52,504 nt of DNA from an uncultured Verrucomicrobia subdivision 3 bacterium (GCA_903835255.1 CAILMI010000040.1:1-52504), one strand, 5' to 3'; shown: positions 1-9,420, counted from the first letter of the stretch. Numbers and translations are program-made. The notes: generated by a model from the letters alone, not told the origin.

Positions 1-87
1 CCAGTCCAAGCTTGATCGCTTCATGCTTTTTATTCGCGGCTTGCTCCGCGCGAACTTCAGAGTTATTTAGTTTTTGTGAGTTCATAC

Positions 88-124
88 GTTGGCAGGTGTA
101 GCGCTTCGACGCTCACCTGCCAAC
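88..124. repeat. Long imperfect hairpin
   Basis: GTTGGCAGGTG (88-98) pairs with CACCTGCCAAC (114-124), and inside it AGCG (100-103) pairs with CGCT (110-113), giving a 15-bp stem with one bulged base and a 6-base loop. No T-run follows on either strand, so it does not look like a standard intrinsic terminator. It may end an upstream transcript or belong to the repeat clutter before pilT. Confidence 0.6.
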
Positions 125-207
125 AACTCATGTCATCTACCGGTCAAAAACCGGCGCGGAAGGGACGTGTGCGGGCGTCCGTTCTGGCTGCCTTCCTGGC
201 GCCTGCT

Positions 208-281
208 GAACGCGGGCGCGGACAGTGCAGTGCTGACCCTACCCTATGGGGGCGAACTTCTTTTTCGGAGTTCGGGTTCAA
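208..281. repeat. Partial copy of dispersed TIR repeat (copy A)
   Basis: The sequence from the GCGGGCGCGGACAGTGCAG block to the terminal TTCGGAGTTCGGGTTCAA aligns with the right part of the copies at 3087-3431 and 28309-28508. Only this end is recognisable; no matching left end is seen. Confidence 0.45.
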
Positions 282-360
282 GATGCGACTGGCACTCGGG
301 GATGGGGGGCCGGGCGCGTTCTCGGCTGGCGTTTGGCGGCCGCTGGATTATTCTGCGCGG

Positions 361-1449
361 ATGGAACTGTTCAACAAAATCCTAAAAATCGCCATCGATG
401 GGGGCGCCTCGGACGTCCACCTAAAAATCGGCACGCCAGTCATCTTCCGCATCAACCGGGAACTCATCGCGGTCGAGTGTCCGTTTCCGACCCCGGAATG
501 GATGGCCAAAATCGTCGCCGCCGTCACGCCGGACCATTTGAAACAACGTCTGGAGGAGGAGCGTGAGGTGGATTTCTCCTATTATGTGCCGGGGCTGGGC
601 CGGTTTCGAACCAACCTGTTTCAGCAGCGCGGGCAGTGGTGTTTTGCCATGCGCCACGTCAGGACCAACGTGCCCAGTTTCGAGCAGCTCGGCCTGCTGG
701 AGCAGATCAAGCAGGTCGCGGAATCCCCGCGCGGCATCGTGCTGGTGGCGGGTTCCACCGGTTCCGGAAAATCCACCACGCTGGCGGCGATGCTGGAACA
801 CGTCAACGCCAACTTCAAGAAACACATCATCACGCTGGAGGATCCGATCGAGTTTATTTTCGAGGACAACCAGTCCGTGATTGAGCAGCGGGAGGTCGGC
901 CTCGACACCCGATCCTTTCATCACGCGCTTAAAAATGTCCTGCGCCAGGATCCGGACATCATCATGCTGGGGGAGATGCGCGATGCGGAGAGCTTTGCGG
1001 CGGCCATGAGCGCGGCGGATACCGGGCATCTGGTCTTTTCCACGCTGCACACCACCACGGCATCCCAGTCTGTCAACCGCATCCTCGACTTCTTCAAGGC
1101 GGAGGAACGCGAACAGGTCCGCCGCCAGCTCGCCGCCACCTTGCGCGGGGTGATTTGCCAGCGCATGGTCGCCACCGTGGACGGACGGATGACCCCGGCC
1201 TTGGAAATCCTCATCAATTCGCCGCTCGTCAAAAAAATGATCGAGGACAACCGGCTCGACAAATTGGCCGCCGCTATTGAAACCAGCACGGACGATGGCA
1301 TGATCACCTTCAATCAGTGCCTGTTCAATCTCGTCAAGGCCGGGCGCGTCTCGGAAAAAGAGGCCCTGGCCAAGGCCACCAATCCGCAGGCCTTGGAAAT
1401 GAATTTCAAAGGCATCTTCCTCAACGAAGGCGGACGCATCGTGGGCTAA
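361..1449 (+). CDS. pilT: PilT-like type IV pilus retraction ATPase
   Basis: 362 aa, a normal PilT length. PilT is the cytoplasmic hexameric ATPase that retracts type IV pili for twitching and DNA uptake. The N-terminus MELFNKILKIAIDGGASDVH is the typical family start, which is why 361 was chosen over in-frame ATGs at 76 and 283. A Walker A motif GSTGSGKST lies near residues 131-139 and a Walker B-like IIMLGEMRD near 200-208, with family features such as TLEDPIEF and STLHTTTASQSVNRI between and after them. No other pilus gene is adjacent. The truncated comEC at the other end of the window is a possible partner in DNA uptake. PilT versus PilU cannot be settled from this alone. Confidence 0.9.
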   Translation: MELFNKILKIAIDGGASDVHLKIGTPVIFRINRELIAVECPFPTPEWMAKIVAAVTPDHLKQRLEEEREVDFSYYVPGLGRFRTNLFQQRGQWCFAMRHVRTNVPSFEQLGLLEQIKQVAESPRGIVLVAGSTGSGKSTTLAAMLEHVNANFKKHIITLEDPIEFIFEDNQSVIEQREVGLDTRSFHHALKNVLRQDPDIIMLGEMRDAESFAAAMSAADTGHLVFSTLHTTTASQSVNRILDFFKAEEREQVRRQLAATLRGVICQRMVATVDGRMTPALEILINSPLVKKMIEDNRLDKLAAAIETSTDDGMITFNQCLFNLVKAGRVSEKEALAKATNPQALEMNFKGIFLNEGGRIVG

Positions 1450-1522
1450 GAGCCGGGCGGCATCGGGATGAGTTTGGTTTTCCATTGACGGCGACCTTGG
1501 ATTTCGGGGATTTTGTCCGACC

Positions 1523-3073
1523 ATGGCAACCATTCAACGCGCGCTCATTTCAGTTTCGGACAAAGCCGGGCTAATCCCCTTCGCCCAGACCCTCGCCCGG
1601 GCAGGAGTCGACATCCTCTCCACCGGCGGCACGGCCAAGGCCCTGCGGGATGCTGGACTGGCCGTCCGGGACATCAGCGAGCACACCGGCTTCCCTGAAA
1701 TGCTCGACGGCCGCGTCAAAACGCTCCACCCCAAAGTCCACGGCGGCCTGCTGTACATCCGCGGGAACGCGGCGCACGAGGCCGCCGCGCAGGCCCATGG
1801 CATTACGCCGATTGATCTGGTGGTGGTGAATCTTTACCCGTTTGAGGCCACCGTTGCCCGGCCGGGCGTGAGCCTTCACGATGCGATTGAGAACATCGAC
1901 ATCGGCGGCCCATCGATGCTGCGCAGTGCGGCGAAGAACCACGACAGCGTCACGGTGGTGGTGGATCCGGCGGATTACGCAGAGGTGGCGGGGCAGATTG
2001 CGGCGGGCGGACAGACGACTCTGGCGCTGCGCCGTCAGCTGGCGGCGAAGGTGTTTGCCCGCACGGCGGCGTATGACGGCGCGATCGCAGCGCATTTGCA
2101 GAAGGAGTTTTCCGACAGCTGCACGGCGCTGCCCGCCGCCCTGTCGCTCATGGCGCCGCGGGTGCAGTCCTTGCGCTATGGCGAAAACCCGCACCAGGCG
2201 GCCGCGCTTTACGGCCGGTTCCACGAGTTTTTCCAGCAGCTGCACGGCAAGGAACTTTCCTACAACAACATTCTGGATCTGACAGCGGCGGCGAATCTGA
2301 TGGCCGAATTCGAACAGGATTCCCCCACCCTGGCGATTCTCAAGCACACCAATCCCTGCGGGGTGGGACAGGGCGCCACCCTCCGGGAAGCGTGGGACAA
2401 GGCATTTGCCACCGACCGGCAGGCGCCCTTCGGCGGCATCATCGTAGCGAACCGGCCGCTGGATGGCGCCTGCGCCGAAGCGATTGCGGAGATTTTCAGC
2501 GAAGTGATTGTGGCCCCGGAATTTTCCGTGGAGGCGCTGGCGGTGTTGCAGAAGAAAAAAAACCTGCGGCTGCTCAAGATCCTGCAGTCGCCCCTGTCGG
2601 GAGGCGCGCTGGATGTGCGCGGGGTCGGTGCGGGGTCGTTTTTGGTGCAGGAGCGCGACCTGCGACTCATCACCCGCGCGGACCTGACCTATGTGACCCG
2701 GCGGGCGCCGACAGAGGCGGAGCTGCACGCGATGCTGTTTGGCTGGCGCGTGGTGAAACACGTCAAGTCCAACGCCATTGTGTATGCCGGCGCCGACCGG
2801 ACGCTGGGCGTGGGGGCCGGTCAGATGAGCCGCGTGGACTCCAGCCGCATCGCGGTATGGAAGGCGGGCGAAGCCGGGCTGCCGCTGGCGGGCAGCGTGG
2901 TTTGCAGCGACGCCTTCTTCCCATTTGCGGACGGATTGATTGCGGCGGCGGAAGCCGGAGCGACGGCGGCGATTCAGCCGGGCGGGTCGGTGCGCGATGC
3001 CGAGGTGATTGCGGCGGCGGACGAGCGGGGGATGGCGATGGCGTTCACCGGATTCCGGCATTTCCGCCATTAG
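1523..3073 (+). CDS. purH: Bifunctional AICAR formyltransferase / IMP cyclohydrolase
   Basis: 516 aa, the usual PurH length. It catalyses the last two steps of de novo purine synthesis: formylation of AICAR and closure of FAICAR to IMP. The N-terminal ~195 residues form the MGS-like cyclohydrolase domain ([29 protein letters not shown]). The remainder is the formyltransferase domain with the [10 protein letters not shown] motif near residues 272-281 and KSNAIVYA later. It stands alone, 73 bp after pilT, and is followed by a complete copy of the dispersed repeat. No PurR site or riboswitch is evident in the short upstream gap. Confidence 0.97.
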   Translation: MATIQRALISVSDKAGLIPFAQTLARAGVDILSTGGTAKALRDAGLAVRDISEHTGFPEMLDGRVKTLHPKVHGGLLYIRGNAAHEAAAQAHGITPIDLVVVNLYPFEATVARPGVSLHDAIENIDIGGPSMLRSAAKNHDSVTVVVDPADYAEVAGQIAAGGQTTLALRRQLAAKVFARTAAYDGAIAAHLQKEFSDSCTALPAALSLMAPRVQSLRYGENPHQAAALYGRFHEFFQQLHGKELSYNNILDLTAAANLMAEFEQDSPTLAILKHTNPCGVGQGATLREAWDKAFATDRQAPFGGIIVANRPLDGACAEAIAEIFSEVIVAPEFSVEALAVLQKKKNLRLLKILQSPLSGGALDVRGVGAGSFLVQERDLRLITRADLTYVTRRAPTEAELHAMLFGWRVVKHVKSNAIVYAGADRTLGVGAGQMSRVDSSRIAVWKAGEAGLPLAGSVVCSDAFFPFADGLIAAAEAGATAAIQPGGSVRDAEVIAAADERGMAMAFTGFRHFRH

Positions 3074-3086
3074 CCTCAAACCCGCG

Positions 3087-3431
3087 ATTAACCCGCATTC
3101 CGAAATGGGATAGGGATGGAGTGCAGCGCCGTCCCAGTCTACAGGCGACGGAACGAGTGAGGTGGCGCGTGAAACCTGGCACAATTTCTTCCGCCCACTC
3201 CGTGCGCGCCGGCGTGGTAAACCAGGACGCGCGGGTTGGCAACCGCGGCGGGCAGAGGACTGCCCGCCCTACCCGCCCTCTCCTCCATTTCATGGAAGAG
3301 AGGGTGCAGGCAGTCGAACCAAGAGTGAGAGCCAATGCCCATGTTGTTCCGCCCGCTCCGCGCGGGCGGGGACAGCGCAGCGCTGTCATCTACCATTTTC
3401 AGCAACGACCCGCCTCGGGATTCAGGATTAA
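3087..3431. repeat. Dispersed TIR repeat, copy B, with 5-bp target duplication
   Basis: This fills the gap between purH and the FHA gene. ATTAA at 3087-3091 and ATTAA at 3427-3431 look like a target-site duplication. Inside them, CCCGCATTCCGA on the left matches the reverse complement of the right end (CCTGAATCCCGA), giving imperfect terminal inverted repeats. The body aligns with copy D (28309-28508) but carries extra internal sequence, including TCTCCTCCATTTCATGGAAG, shared with the repeat near 33960. The right-hand duplication supplies the stop codon of the FHA gene (3428-3430). Confidence 0.75.
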
Positions 3432-3817
3432 CGCATCAGCGCGTAGAGCAGAAGGAACTGCCCCAGGGTGACGAGTCCGAGCAGCAGCCACACAAATCCC
3501 TCACGGACGCGGAGGCTGCCTTGCGGCGCGGCGGCGATCCAGAACTGGAGCTTCACGGATCCAACCCCGAAGATGTCGCCATTGCGCAGCGGCGCGGCGG
3601 GCAGCGGCGCGCCGTTGACAGTGACCAGCGCCTGGGGAGCAGCAATGCCGTGAAAGCCCGACGCCGGCTGAAGTTCCAGGCTGAGATGCTGGTCCCAGAC
3701 CCCGTCGTCTTCCAGCTGCAATTCGTTCCCAGGGGCGCGACCGATCCGGAAAGGAAAACGGCGGGCCACCGCACGGGTGCCCGCCTTTTTTCCGGAAAGG
3801 ATGGTGAGTTGAATCAT
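3428..3817 (-). CDS. FHA-domain protein with C-terminal membrane anchor
   Basis: 129 aa. Residues ~1-90 form a forkhead-associated (phosphopeptide-binding) domain, with FRIGRAPGNELQL near 22-35, a WDQHLSL segment where most members have SxxH, and VNGAPL further on. Residues ~107-127 are one hydrophobic segment (FVWLLLGLVTLGQFLLLYAL), so the domain should be tethered at the inner membrane facing the cytoplasm. Its ATG overlaps the stop of the preceding export lipoprotein by one base (TGATG), suggesting translational coupling and a role in the same polysaccharide system. Binding to a phosphorylated partner, perhaps the neighbouring kinase, is inference; FHA domains classically prefer phosphothreonine. 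Confidence 0.8.
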   Translation of the reverse strand: MIQLTILSGKKAGTRAVARRFPFRIGRAPGNELQLEDDGVWDQHLSLELQPASGFHGIAAPQALVTVNGAPLPAAPLRNGDIFGVGSVKLQFWIAAAPQGSLRVREGFVWLLLGLVTLGQFLLLYALMR

Positions 3818-4419
3818 CAGAAAATGCGGCGGGCCACCACGATCTGGTCCCCGGGATAAACATGCGGATCCTTGGAGGAGTCCTGCTGCGCCTCCTCGGA
3901 GTCCACCCGGATCCGCTGACCATTGGAGCGGATGAGCAGAATGTTGCCGTGGTTGGCAAAGTCGGTGAAGTCTCCGGCAGAGGCGATGGCCTTGGTGACG
4001 GTGATTTCGCCGACATAGAGCTGGCGTCCGGGCCCTTTAACCTCGCCGCGGACATAATAGACGAGGTCGCCTGGCTTCACGGTCACCGTGAGGCGGACAA
4101 AATATTTTGGGACGTAACGGTCGTGGATTTCGTTCTGCAACTCGCCTGCGGTTTTGCCGACGGCATAGACCGATCCAATCAGGGAGAGGGTAAGGCTGCC
4201 GTCTTCCTTGATGATTTCCTCATGCGGCGCGATGATCTCAGGGGTGCCGGTCAAGAGGATGCTGACCGTTTCGCCCACATGGAAGCGGGCGACTTCGGCA
4301 CGGTTTTCCTTACTGATGGCTCTTGGGGCGTCTGCCGGCGGGGCCGTGGAGCAACCGCTCCCCATCCAGCCCGCCAACAGCAAGCCGAAAAGCAATGATC
4401 GGGCGATAGAAAATTTCAT
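3817..4419 (-). CDS. Short Wza-like polysaccharide export lipoprotein
   Basis: 200 aa from ATG 4419 (4428 is an in-frame alternative). A signal peptide ends in a lipobox with GSGC, so it should be a lipoprotein. The mature part has a Poly_export domain (VGETVSILLTGTPE, KEDGSLTLSLIGSV, GKTAGELQNEI) followed by one SLBB-type domain (VRGEVKGPGRQLYVGEITVTKAIASAGDF). It is about half the length of E. coli Wza and lacks the C-terminal helix that forms Wza's outer-membrane pore. It starts 31 bp after the kinase gene and overlaps the FHA gene by one base. Longer in-frame starts would lie inside the kinase gene and do not encode a signal peptide. Confidence 0.88.
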   Translation of the reverse strand: MKFSIARSLLFGLLLAGWMGSGCSTAPPADAPRAISKENRAEVARFHVGETVSILLTGTPEIIAPHEEIIKEDGSLTLSLIGSVYAVGKTAGELQNEIHDRYVPKYFVRLTVTVKPGDLVYYVRGEVKGPGRQLYVGEITVTKAIASAGDFTDFANHGNILLIRSNGQRIRVDSEEAQQDSSKDPHVYPGDQIVVARRIF

Positions 4420-4450
4420 AGGGCGCATTGTTTTTAAATCCCGGGCGGAA

Positions 4451-6649
4451 TCAATATTTCGGCTGGATTCCCGGGGAGCCGGGGTCGCCGCCCTCCTGAG
4501 GAACCGGGGCCGCCGGATTCTTGGCAGTGGTGAGATTGCCGGAATAGTAGCTATCGTGGTAATAGCCGCTGTAGTAGTAATAGCTTTCGTCCTGCGACAT
4601 ATTGATGTTATTGAGCACAATGCCGAGGTAGGTGCCACCGACTTTTTCAATCACCTGTTTGGCGCGGAGGTTCATCGGCTGGGGATAACGGCGGTATTGG
4701 ATCACCTGGACGACCAAGTCCACTTCACTGGCCAAGACCGAGGCGTCGCTCACGCCCAAAACCGGCGGGGAATCGAAAAAGACAAAGTCATAACGGTGTT
4801 TCAACTCCCCAATCATCTGCTTCATCGCATCTGAATTCAGAATGCTCATGGAACTGCTGGGCAATTTGCCGCTGGGCATGAAATTGAGGGTGGCAACGCC
4901 GGTGGTCTGAATGACCTCCGTGAGCGGGTTCTGCTTGAGCAGGTAGTTCGTCAGACCGATATCATTGGTGACATGCAGCAGCTTGTGCAGAGTGGGCCGG
5001 CGCAAGTCCGAATCCACCACCAGCACGCGATTGCCGGCTTGGGCGAAAACGGTGGCGAGGTTCAGGGTGGTGGTGGACTTGCCCTCGCCCGCCCCGGCGC
5101 TGACCATCACGATGGAGGTCATTCCTTGATCTTTCCGCGCAAACAGAATGTTGGTGCGCAAGACGCGGTAGGCCTCGGCATAGCGGCTGTCAGGGCCTTC
5201 ATCGATCAGGTAGCCCACATTTTGAGGGATAACCCCCAGCACGGCCGACTGGAAGACCCGCTCCACATCGTCAATGGTCTTGACGCTGGTATCCAAGTAC
5301 TCGATGAAGAAGGCCAGGCCGACCCCGACGATAAGGCCGAAGATGAGGCCCAAGGCGATGTTGAGCGGCTTGTTTGGGCGGACGGGATCTTTGCCGGGTT
5401 CAGCCATCTGGGTGGTTTCCACCACGGAAGATTTCGGGATGGCCAGATCGATTTTTTCGGTTTCAATGCGGGCGGCCAGGAGCTTGTGGAACTCCACGGT
5501 GTTTGCCAGCTTGCGCTTTTCTTCCCAGTACGGCTGACCGCGGACAGCTTCCTCCTGATCTTTCTGAGTGGCCAACTCCACCTCCTTGGTCAGGGTGTCG
5601 AGCGCCGCCTTCTCCGTGTTGAGCTTGTTCTCCATCCCGATCATGATGCCGATAATCCGGTCATCAATCTGCCGATCCACCAGGGTGATCATGGATTGGA
5701 TGCGGATGACATCCGGGTTCTCAAGCGACAGGTCGTTGGTCTTGGTGACAAATTCCTGCTGGGAGACGTGCAGTTTATCTAACAGCCCGGACAGCACGCT
5801 GTCGGGATTCAGGGTGGGGAGAACATCCCTCAGTTGACCGTGCGGCAGGGCCCGGAGCTGGACCAGTTCCTCCTTGAGCCGGTTGTAACGGGTCTGCCCC
5901 TCCATCATCATGTCGTGGTACTGACGCAATTGCTCCTGGTTCAGGGTGGGGGTCGGAATAAAGGACTGCGGGTCCGTGTCCACGATGCCCAGCTCCTTGC
6001 GCATCCGATCCACATTGCCCCGGATGCTCTGGATCCGCAGATCCTCTGACTTATACTGGTCTTCCAAAACCTGGATCGCGCCCGAGGTCCGCTGCATGCG
6101 CCGATCCACCCGGTAATCGTGATAGGCTTTGGCGATGGCATTGGCCAGATTGGCCGCCTCCTGACTATCTGCGCTGTAGACAGTGATGCTGACCAGCGTG
6201 GTATTGCGGACGGGAGACAGGGAAATCTGGTTTTTCAAAAACTCCAGTGTTTCCGCGGTTTTAAACGTGTCCACACCGTATTTTTTACCCCAGACGGTGT
6301 TCAGATTCAGGGCCGCCACCACCTTGCCTAATACTGTCGGACCCTGAAGGATTTCAAGCTGGGTCTGAAGGAAATAAGGGTCGTAGACGGTAGCGGATCC
6401 GCCCCCGCCGCTCATGTTAGGAATGTCCGATGTGACGTCCGGCTCGATGTTGATTTGGGCGGTGCTGGAATAGGAAACCGGCAGGATGAAAGTCACCGCC
6501 GTCGCAATGATGGCGGTGATGAGAAACACCGTGATGATGATCGCCTTGCGGATCCGGATGATCCGCCAATAATCCAGAAAATGCAATCCTTCCTGGGGCG
6601 AGGACGCCTTCTGCGGCGGCAGGGGGGGCTGATTTTGATCAGAATCCAT
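4451..6649 (-). CDS. Wzc-like polysaccharide co-polymerase and BY-kinase
   Basis: 732 aa. An N-terminal Wzz chain-length domain is bounded by membrane segments near residues 37-57 and 426-444, with a long periplasmic coiled-coil-rich region between. The cytoplasmic half is a bacterial tyrosine kinase with Walker A SAGAGEGKST (~516-525), Walker A' VLVVDSDLRRP (~540-550), Walker B FVFFDSPP (~620) and a C-terminal tyrosine cluster (ESYYYYSGYYHDSYYSG, ~680-700) that is the usual autophosphorylation tail. Such proteins control polymerisation and export of capsule or exopolysaccharide. No glycosyltransferase, flippase or polymerase is in the window, so the polymer genes lie elsewhere. Confidence 0.93.
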   Translation of the reverse strand: MDSDQNQPPLPPQKASSPQEGLHFLDYWRIIRIRKAIIITVFLITAIIATAVTFILPVSYSSTAQINIEPDVTSDIPNMSGGGGSATVYDPYFLQTQLEILQGPTVLGKVVAALNLNTVWGKKYGVDTFKTAETLEFLKNQISLSPVRNTTLVSITVYSADSQEAANLANAIAKAYHDYRVDRRMQRTSGAIQVLEDQYKSEDLRIQSIRGNVDRMRKELGIVDTDPQSFIPTPTLNQEQLRQYHDMMMEGQTRYNRLKEELVQLRALPHGQLRDVLPTLNPDSVLSGLLDKLHVSQQEFVTKTNDLSLENPDVIRIQSMITLVDRQIDDRIIGIMIGMENKLNTEKAALDTLTKEVELATQKDQEEAVRGQPYWEEKRKLANTVEFHKLLAARIETEKIDLAIPKSSVVETTQMAEPGKDPVRPNKPLNIALGLIFGLIVGVGLAFFIEYLDTSVKTIDDVERVFQSAVLGVIPQNVGYLIDEGPDSRYAEAYRVLRTNILFARKDQGMTSIVMVSAGAGEGKSTTTLNLATVFAQAGNRVLVVDSDLRRPTLHKLLHVTNDIGLTNYLLKQNPLTEVIQTTGVATLNFMPSGKLPSSSMSILNSDAMKQMIGELKHRYDFVFFDSPPVLGVSDASVLASEVDLVVQVIQYRRYPQPMNLRAKQVIEKVGGTYLGIVLNNINMSQDESYYYYSGYYHDSYYSGNLTTAKNPAAPVPQEGGDPGSPGIQPKY

Positions 6650-6660
6650 AAATCGTCAGA

Positions 6661-6693
6661 AATAAAAAGAGCCGTGCGCTTAAAGCCCGGCTC
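6661..6693 (-). terminator. Terminator-like hairpin between barrel and kinase genes
   Basis: On the minus strand GAGCCG (6693-6688) pairs with CGGCTC (6674-6669), followed by TTTTTATT. It lies in the 80-bp gap between the beta-barrel gene (ends 6730) and the kinase gene (starts 6649). It may reduce read-through from the barrel gene; the stem is only 6 bp. Confidence 0.55.
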
Positions 6694-6729
6694 CCAATTC
6701 GAGGTTAAATAATTTTTTTAACACCCGAT

Positions 6730-8058
6730 TTAGTAGGTGGCCGTCACCCCGGCATAAACCTCATTGCGCGAGTAGCCGCGGCCAGGAATGGGCGAGACGA
6801 GATCGTCAAAGTTGTTGCCGAGATTCAGCGAAAGATGCCGGTTGACGGCATAGGAAAAATTGATGCCCACAGTGTAAAAGTTGTCAACCTGGTTGGCATA
6901 TTCCCCGCTGTCATAGGAGGAAAACTGGAGCTGCCCAATCAGCGATCCGGTCAGCTTGGGAGTCAACAGGTGGTTGAGGGAGCCATAGACCACCGTGCTT
7001 TGCTGCGCCAGGGTGATGCTGCCGTCATTTGTATTGACGGAAACTTCATCGGTCGTGTTCATCGATTCGGTGAGCCCGATTTCAGCAAAACAGCCAGGCC
7101 GGTAAGTGTAGCTCAGCGACAGATTCCCGTAAGGATTCAGCGTGGTGGTCTGCTGCGGGTCGTTGTAATAGTCCGCATATTGGGCCCCGACCTTGCTGGA
7201 GAAAATCAGATTGGGAGAAAAACTATAGCCCACGCCCCCATAAACCGCGTGCGAACGGCTATTGCGGGAATCGCTGTAATAGGTGTAACCGGAGTTGGGA
7301 TACGGCACCCCGGGCGCTGGCGCTGGCGCTCCCCCAATATAACCAATCGGCTCATTCCCGGTGTAATTGACCTGGGAAAACGAGTAACCAATCAGCAGGG
7401 TGGTGTCCGGACCCTGCTGCCACTGAAAATCAATCCCAAACGTGTTTCCCAGCCGGTTAAGACTGCCGGCATAACTGGCCCCCTTGGAAGCCAAGTTATC
7501 CAGAGTGGTGCCGCTGTTCTGATAATCGTAAAATTCGCTCTGATAATTGAGGGTGGCGCTCAGGAGCCGCGTCAACTCCGTGTGCAGGGAGACCGCCCCG
7601 TTGTTCATGACATAACTTTGGGAGGTGCGGAAGGGAGTCGACACGGCGCCTCCCGTGTTCAACTCCGGGTTTTGGGAGACCAGAAAGGTATCCGTCACCC
7701 GGGTCTGCCAGCGTTCGGTGAAGGCGTGGTCCATCCACAAATCCGCCCGGAACGTCTGATCGAGGGTGTCCTGACTCTCATTAGCGCGCGCCTGATAGTA
7801 ATAGAGGCCGTATACGAACCGCATGCCGAACTCGGTCTGCTGCAGCGGGACATTGATGCTGAGGGCGGGGCTGACTTCAAACCCGCCGCTGCCGTCGGGA
7901 GTCGAGGCAGTGGTGTAGTTGTTGTCGTAAAAACCGCGCAGTGACCCGGACAGGCTCCACATTCTGGTGGCATCGGGGCCTTGGTCGGGCGCGTACGCCG
8001 CCTGCAGACCCGCCGTTCCGGCTGCCGCAAGCCCGACAGAAATAAATAGTTTTTTCAT
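6730..8058 (-). CDS. Outer-membrane beta-barrel protein of the export module
   Basis: 442 aa with a signal peptide (KKLFISVGLAAAGTAGLQA, cleavage near A21). The mature chain is a succession of alternating-polarity strands rich in Tyr, Ser, Asn and Thr separated by polar loops, and ends in an aromatic residue (VTATY), all typical of outer-membrane barrels. It resembles the 'putative beta-barrel porin 2' proteins found in exopolysaccharide loci, though I cannot confirm the family without a profile search. It is the first gene of a same-strand set with the kinase, short export lipoprotein and FHA protein. Because the lipoprotein lacks its own pore helix, this barrel is a natural candidate for the export channel (inference). 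Confidence 0.75.
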   Translation of the reverse strand: MKKLFISVGLAAAGTAGLQAAYAPDQGPDATRMWSLSGSLRGFYDNNYTTASTPDGSGGFEVSPALSINVPLQQTEFGMRFVYGLYYYQARANESQDTLDQTFRADLWMDHAFTERWQTRVTDTFLVSQNPELNTGGAVSTPFRTSQSYVMNNGAVSLHTELTRLLSATLNYQSEFYDYQNSGTTLDNLASKGASYAGSLNRLGNTFGIDFQWQQGPDTTLLIGYSFSQVNYTGNEPIGYIGGAPAPAPGVPYPNSGYTYYSDSRNSRSHAVYGGVGYSFSPNLIFSSKVGAQYADYYNDPQQTTTLNPYGNLSLSYTYRPGCFAEIGLTESMNTTDEVSVNTNDGSITLAQQSTVVYGSLNHLLTPKLTGSLIGQLQFSSYDSGEYANQVDNFYTVGINFSYAVNRHLSLNLGNNFDDLVSPIPGRGYSRNEVYAGVTATY

Positions 8059-8200
8059 AAAAAGACTGAGCCTCTCACTTCGACCTCACCCGCCTGTTTC
8101 CATTCAATTAAATTAACAACCCCATGGAGACGCGAAGAACTTATCAGCCGGACGGTTCAAGCGTCAAAACATATTTTACAACGACTTAGCGGCTTACCTT

Positions 8201-9307
8201 TCACGGCTCGACCCGGACCGGCAGCCCGATCCAGACCAGCGGGACCAGATACTCGGCGTCCCAGTTTGCCAGCCGGAAACAGCCGTGTGATTCCGTGCGC
8301 CCCACCTGTTCCGGGGCGGGCGTGCCATGGATGCCGTAGCCCGGCTTGTCCAAGCCGATCCAGGCGACGCCGACCGGGTTGTTCGGCCCGGGCGGAAGAA
8401 CCAACTTATGGCCCACGGCCTGGGCTTCGGGCGATTCGGGGAATACGGCCGGATCAAAGGTGTAATTGGGATGCGGCGCAAGAACCGCCACGTGCAATTC
8501 CCCAACCGGGCGTTTTTCGACCCGCGCCGCGATGCTGCACGGACAATGCAACAGCAGATGGGTCTCCGCATCGAACACCTCCAGATATTTCCCGGATAAA
8601 TGGATGACCACCCGGGCCGCGCTGGCTTCCGGCTCAGGATACTCCGCCGCAGGCAGGGTCAGGACCGTCCCCGCCGCCAGACCGGCCCAGTTCACGCCGG
8701 GATTCAGCTGGCGGATGAACGCCGGATGCGCATGGGATTTTTCGGCGATCAGTTCCAGCCCGGTCTCATATTCCAGCGCAGATTGCTCCGCCTTCTCCTG
8801 CCAACCCTTCCCAAGCGGCTGCAAGCGCGCCAAATCGTTCGTCGTCACAACATAATGTGTCATCACCGGCGCCTCGAGCGTGAGGCGCAAACGCGTGTCC
8901 GGGTCAAGAGAACCTGTAGGAGACAGGCCCTGCGAACGCTGGAAGGCGGCGATGGCCGCCCGGGTTTGCGAACCGATCGCCCCGTCAATCGGTCCCGATG
9001 AAATAGCCCGCCGAACCAACGCGATTTGCGTTTCCAAGGCGTCGCGCACCGGACGCGAAGACCCTGCTGGCGATACGACTGGCGGGACGACTGGCGGGAC
9101 GACTGGCGGGACGGGGGCGGGACGGGACGGGGAGGCGGTCGGCACTGCCGTGCGCGGAGGCGGAGGAATAAGTTTGCGGCGGGGGGACGGGGCGGGGCGG
9201 AACCAAAACCAGATCAGCCCCCCCACCAGCGCCAACACCAACACTCCGGCGAGGTGCTTCCAGCCGCCCGAACGGCGGCGACCCGGCATGAATTTACCGC
9301 GCGACAC
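8201..9307 (-). CDS. L,D-transpeptidase (YkuD) with peptidoglycan-binding domain
   Basis: 368 aa. One N-terminal membrane anchor (residues ~20-36), a Pro/Val-rich linker, a PG_binding_1 domain (PIDGAIGSQTRAAIAAFQRS), a LysM-like stretch (YVVTTNDLARL ... LAAGTVLTLP), then a C-terminal YkuD catalytic domain. The catalytic signature is complete: His ~327 in GIHGTP and SHGCFRL with Cys ~343. Enzymes of this kind form 3-3 cross-links in peptidoglycan or attach proteins to it, in the periplasm. The linker contains three copies of a four-residue repeat. A gene 113 bp upstream is pheS, probably unrelated. Confidence 0.92.
   Translation of the reverse strand: MSRGKFMPGRRRSGGWKHLAGVLVLALVGGLIWFWFRPAPSPRRKLIPPPPRTAVPTASPSRPAPVPPVVPPVVPPVVSPAGSSRPVRDALETQIALVRRAISSGPIDGAIGSQTRAAIAAFQRSQGLSPTGSLDPDTRLRLTLEAPVMTHYVVTTNDLARLQPLGKGWQEKAEQSALEYETGLELIAEKSHAHPAFIRQLNPGVNWAGLAAGTVLTLPAAEYPEPEASAARVVIHLSGKYLEVFDAETHLLLHCPCSIAARVEKRPVGELHVAVLAPHPNYTFDPAVFPESPEAQAVGHKLVLPPGPNNPVGVAWIGLDKPGYGIHGTPAPEQVGRTESHGCFRLANWDAEYLVPLVWIGLPVRVEP
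9077..9112. repeat. 3 x 12-bp tandem repeat inside the transpeptidase gene
   Basis: The unit GACTGGCGGGAC occurs three times head to tail (9077-9088, 9089-9100, 9101-9112). It encodes the VPPV repeats of the linker between membrane anchor and wall-binding domain. The copy number could vary by slippage without changing the frame. Confidence 0.9.
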
Positions 9308-9420
9308 GGGAAGAGATTAGCCACCTCCGGAAAAAACCCAAGTTGGAACGATGTTAAAAAATGACGCAGGTCGGGATGGGTCCCGGTTTACAGCCGGACG
9401 ATCCGCCACGACCCGCCCCA

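Larger units (their letters stand above)
1..360. other. Region upstream of pilT; no supported gene
   Basis: I see no convincing gene here. The pilT reading frame stays open back to position 76, but the translation before 361 is low-complexity and unlike PilT. The stretch holds a long hairpin at 88-124 and a partial member of the dispersed repeat family ending near 281. A short open frame from 2 to a TAG at 68-70 could be the tail of a gene outside the window, but nothing supports it. Confidence 0.5.

Noticed and set aside
2-70. Possible 3' end of a gene entering from the left edge
   Set aside because: Only 22 codons, no recognisable motif, and frame openness over this length is not informative.
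421-1533. 370-codon open frame antisense to pilT
   Set aside because: It covers a well-supported pilT gene; composition is that of a GC-rich shadow frame with no family resemblance.
1571-3184. 537-codon open frame antisense to purH
   Set aside because: purH is certain, and the antisense translation is Arg/His/Gly-rich with no domain.
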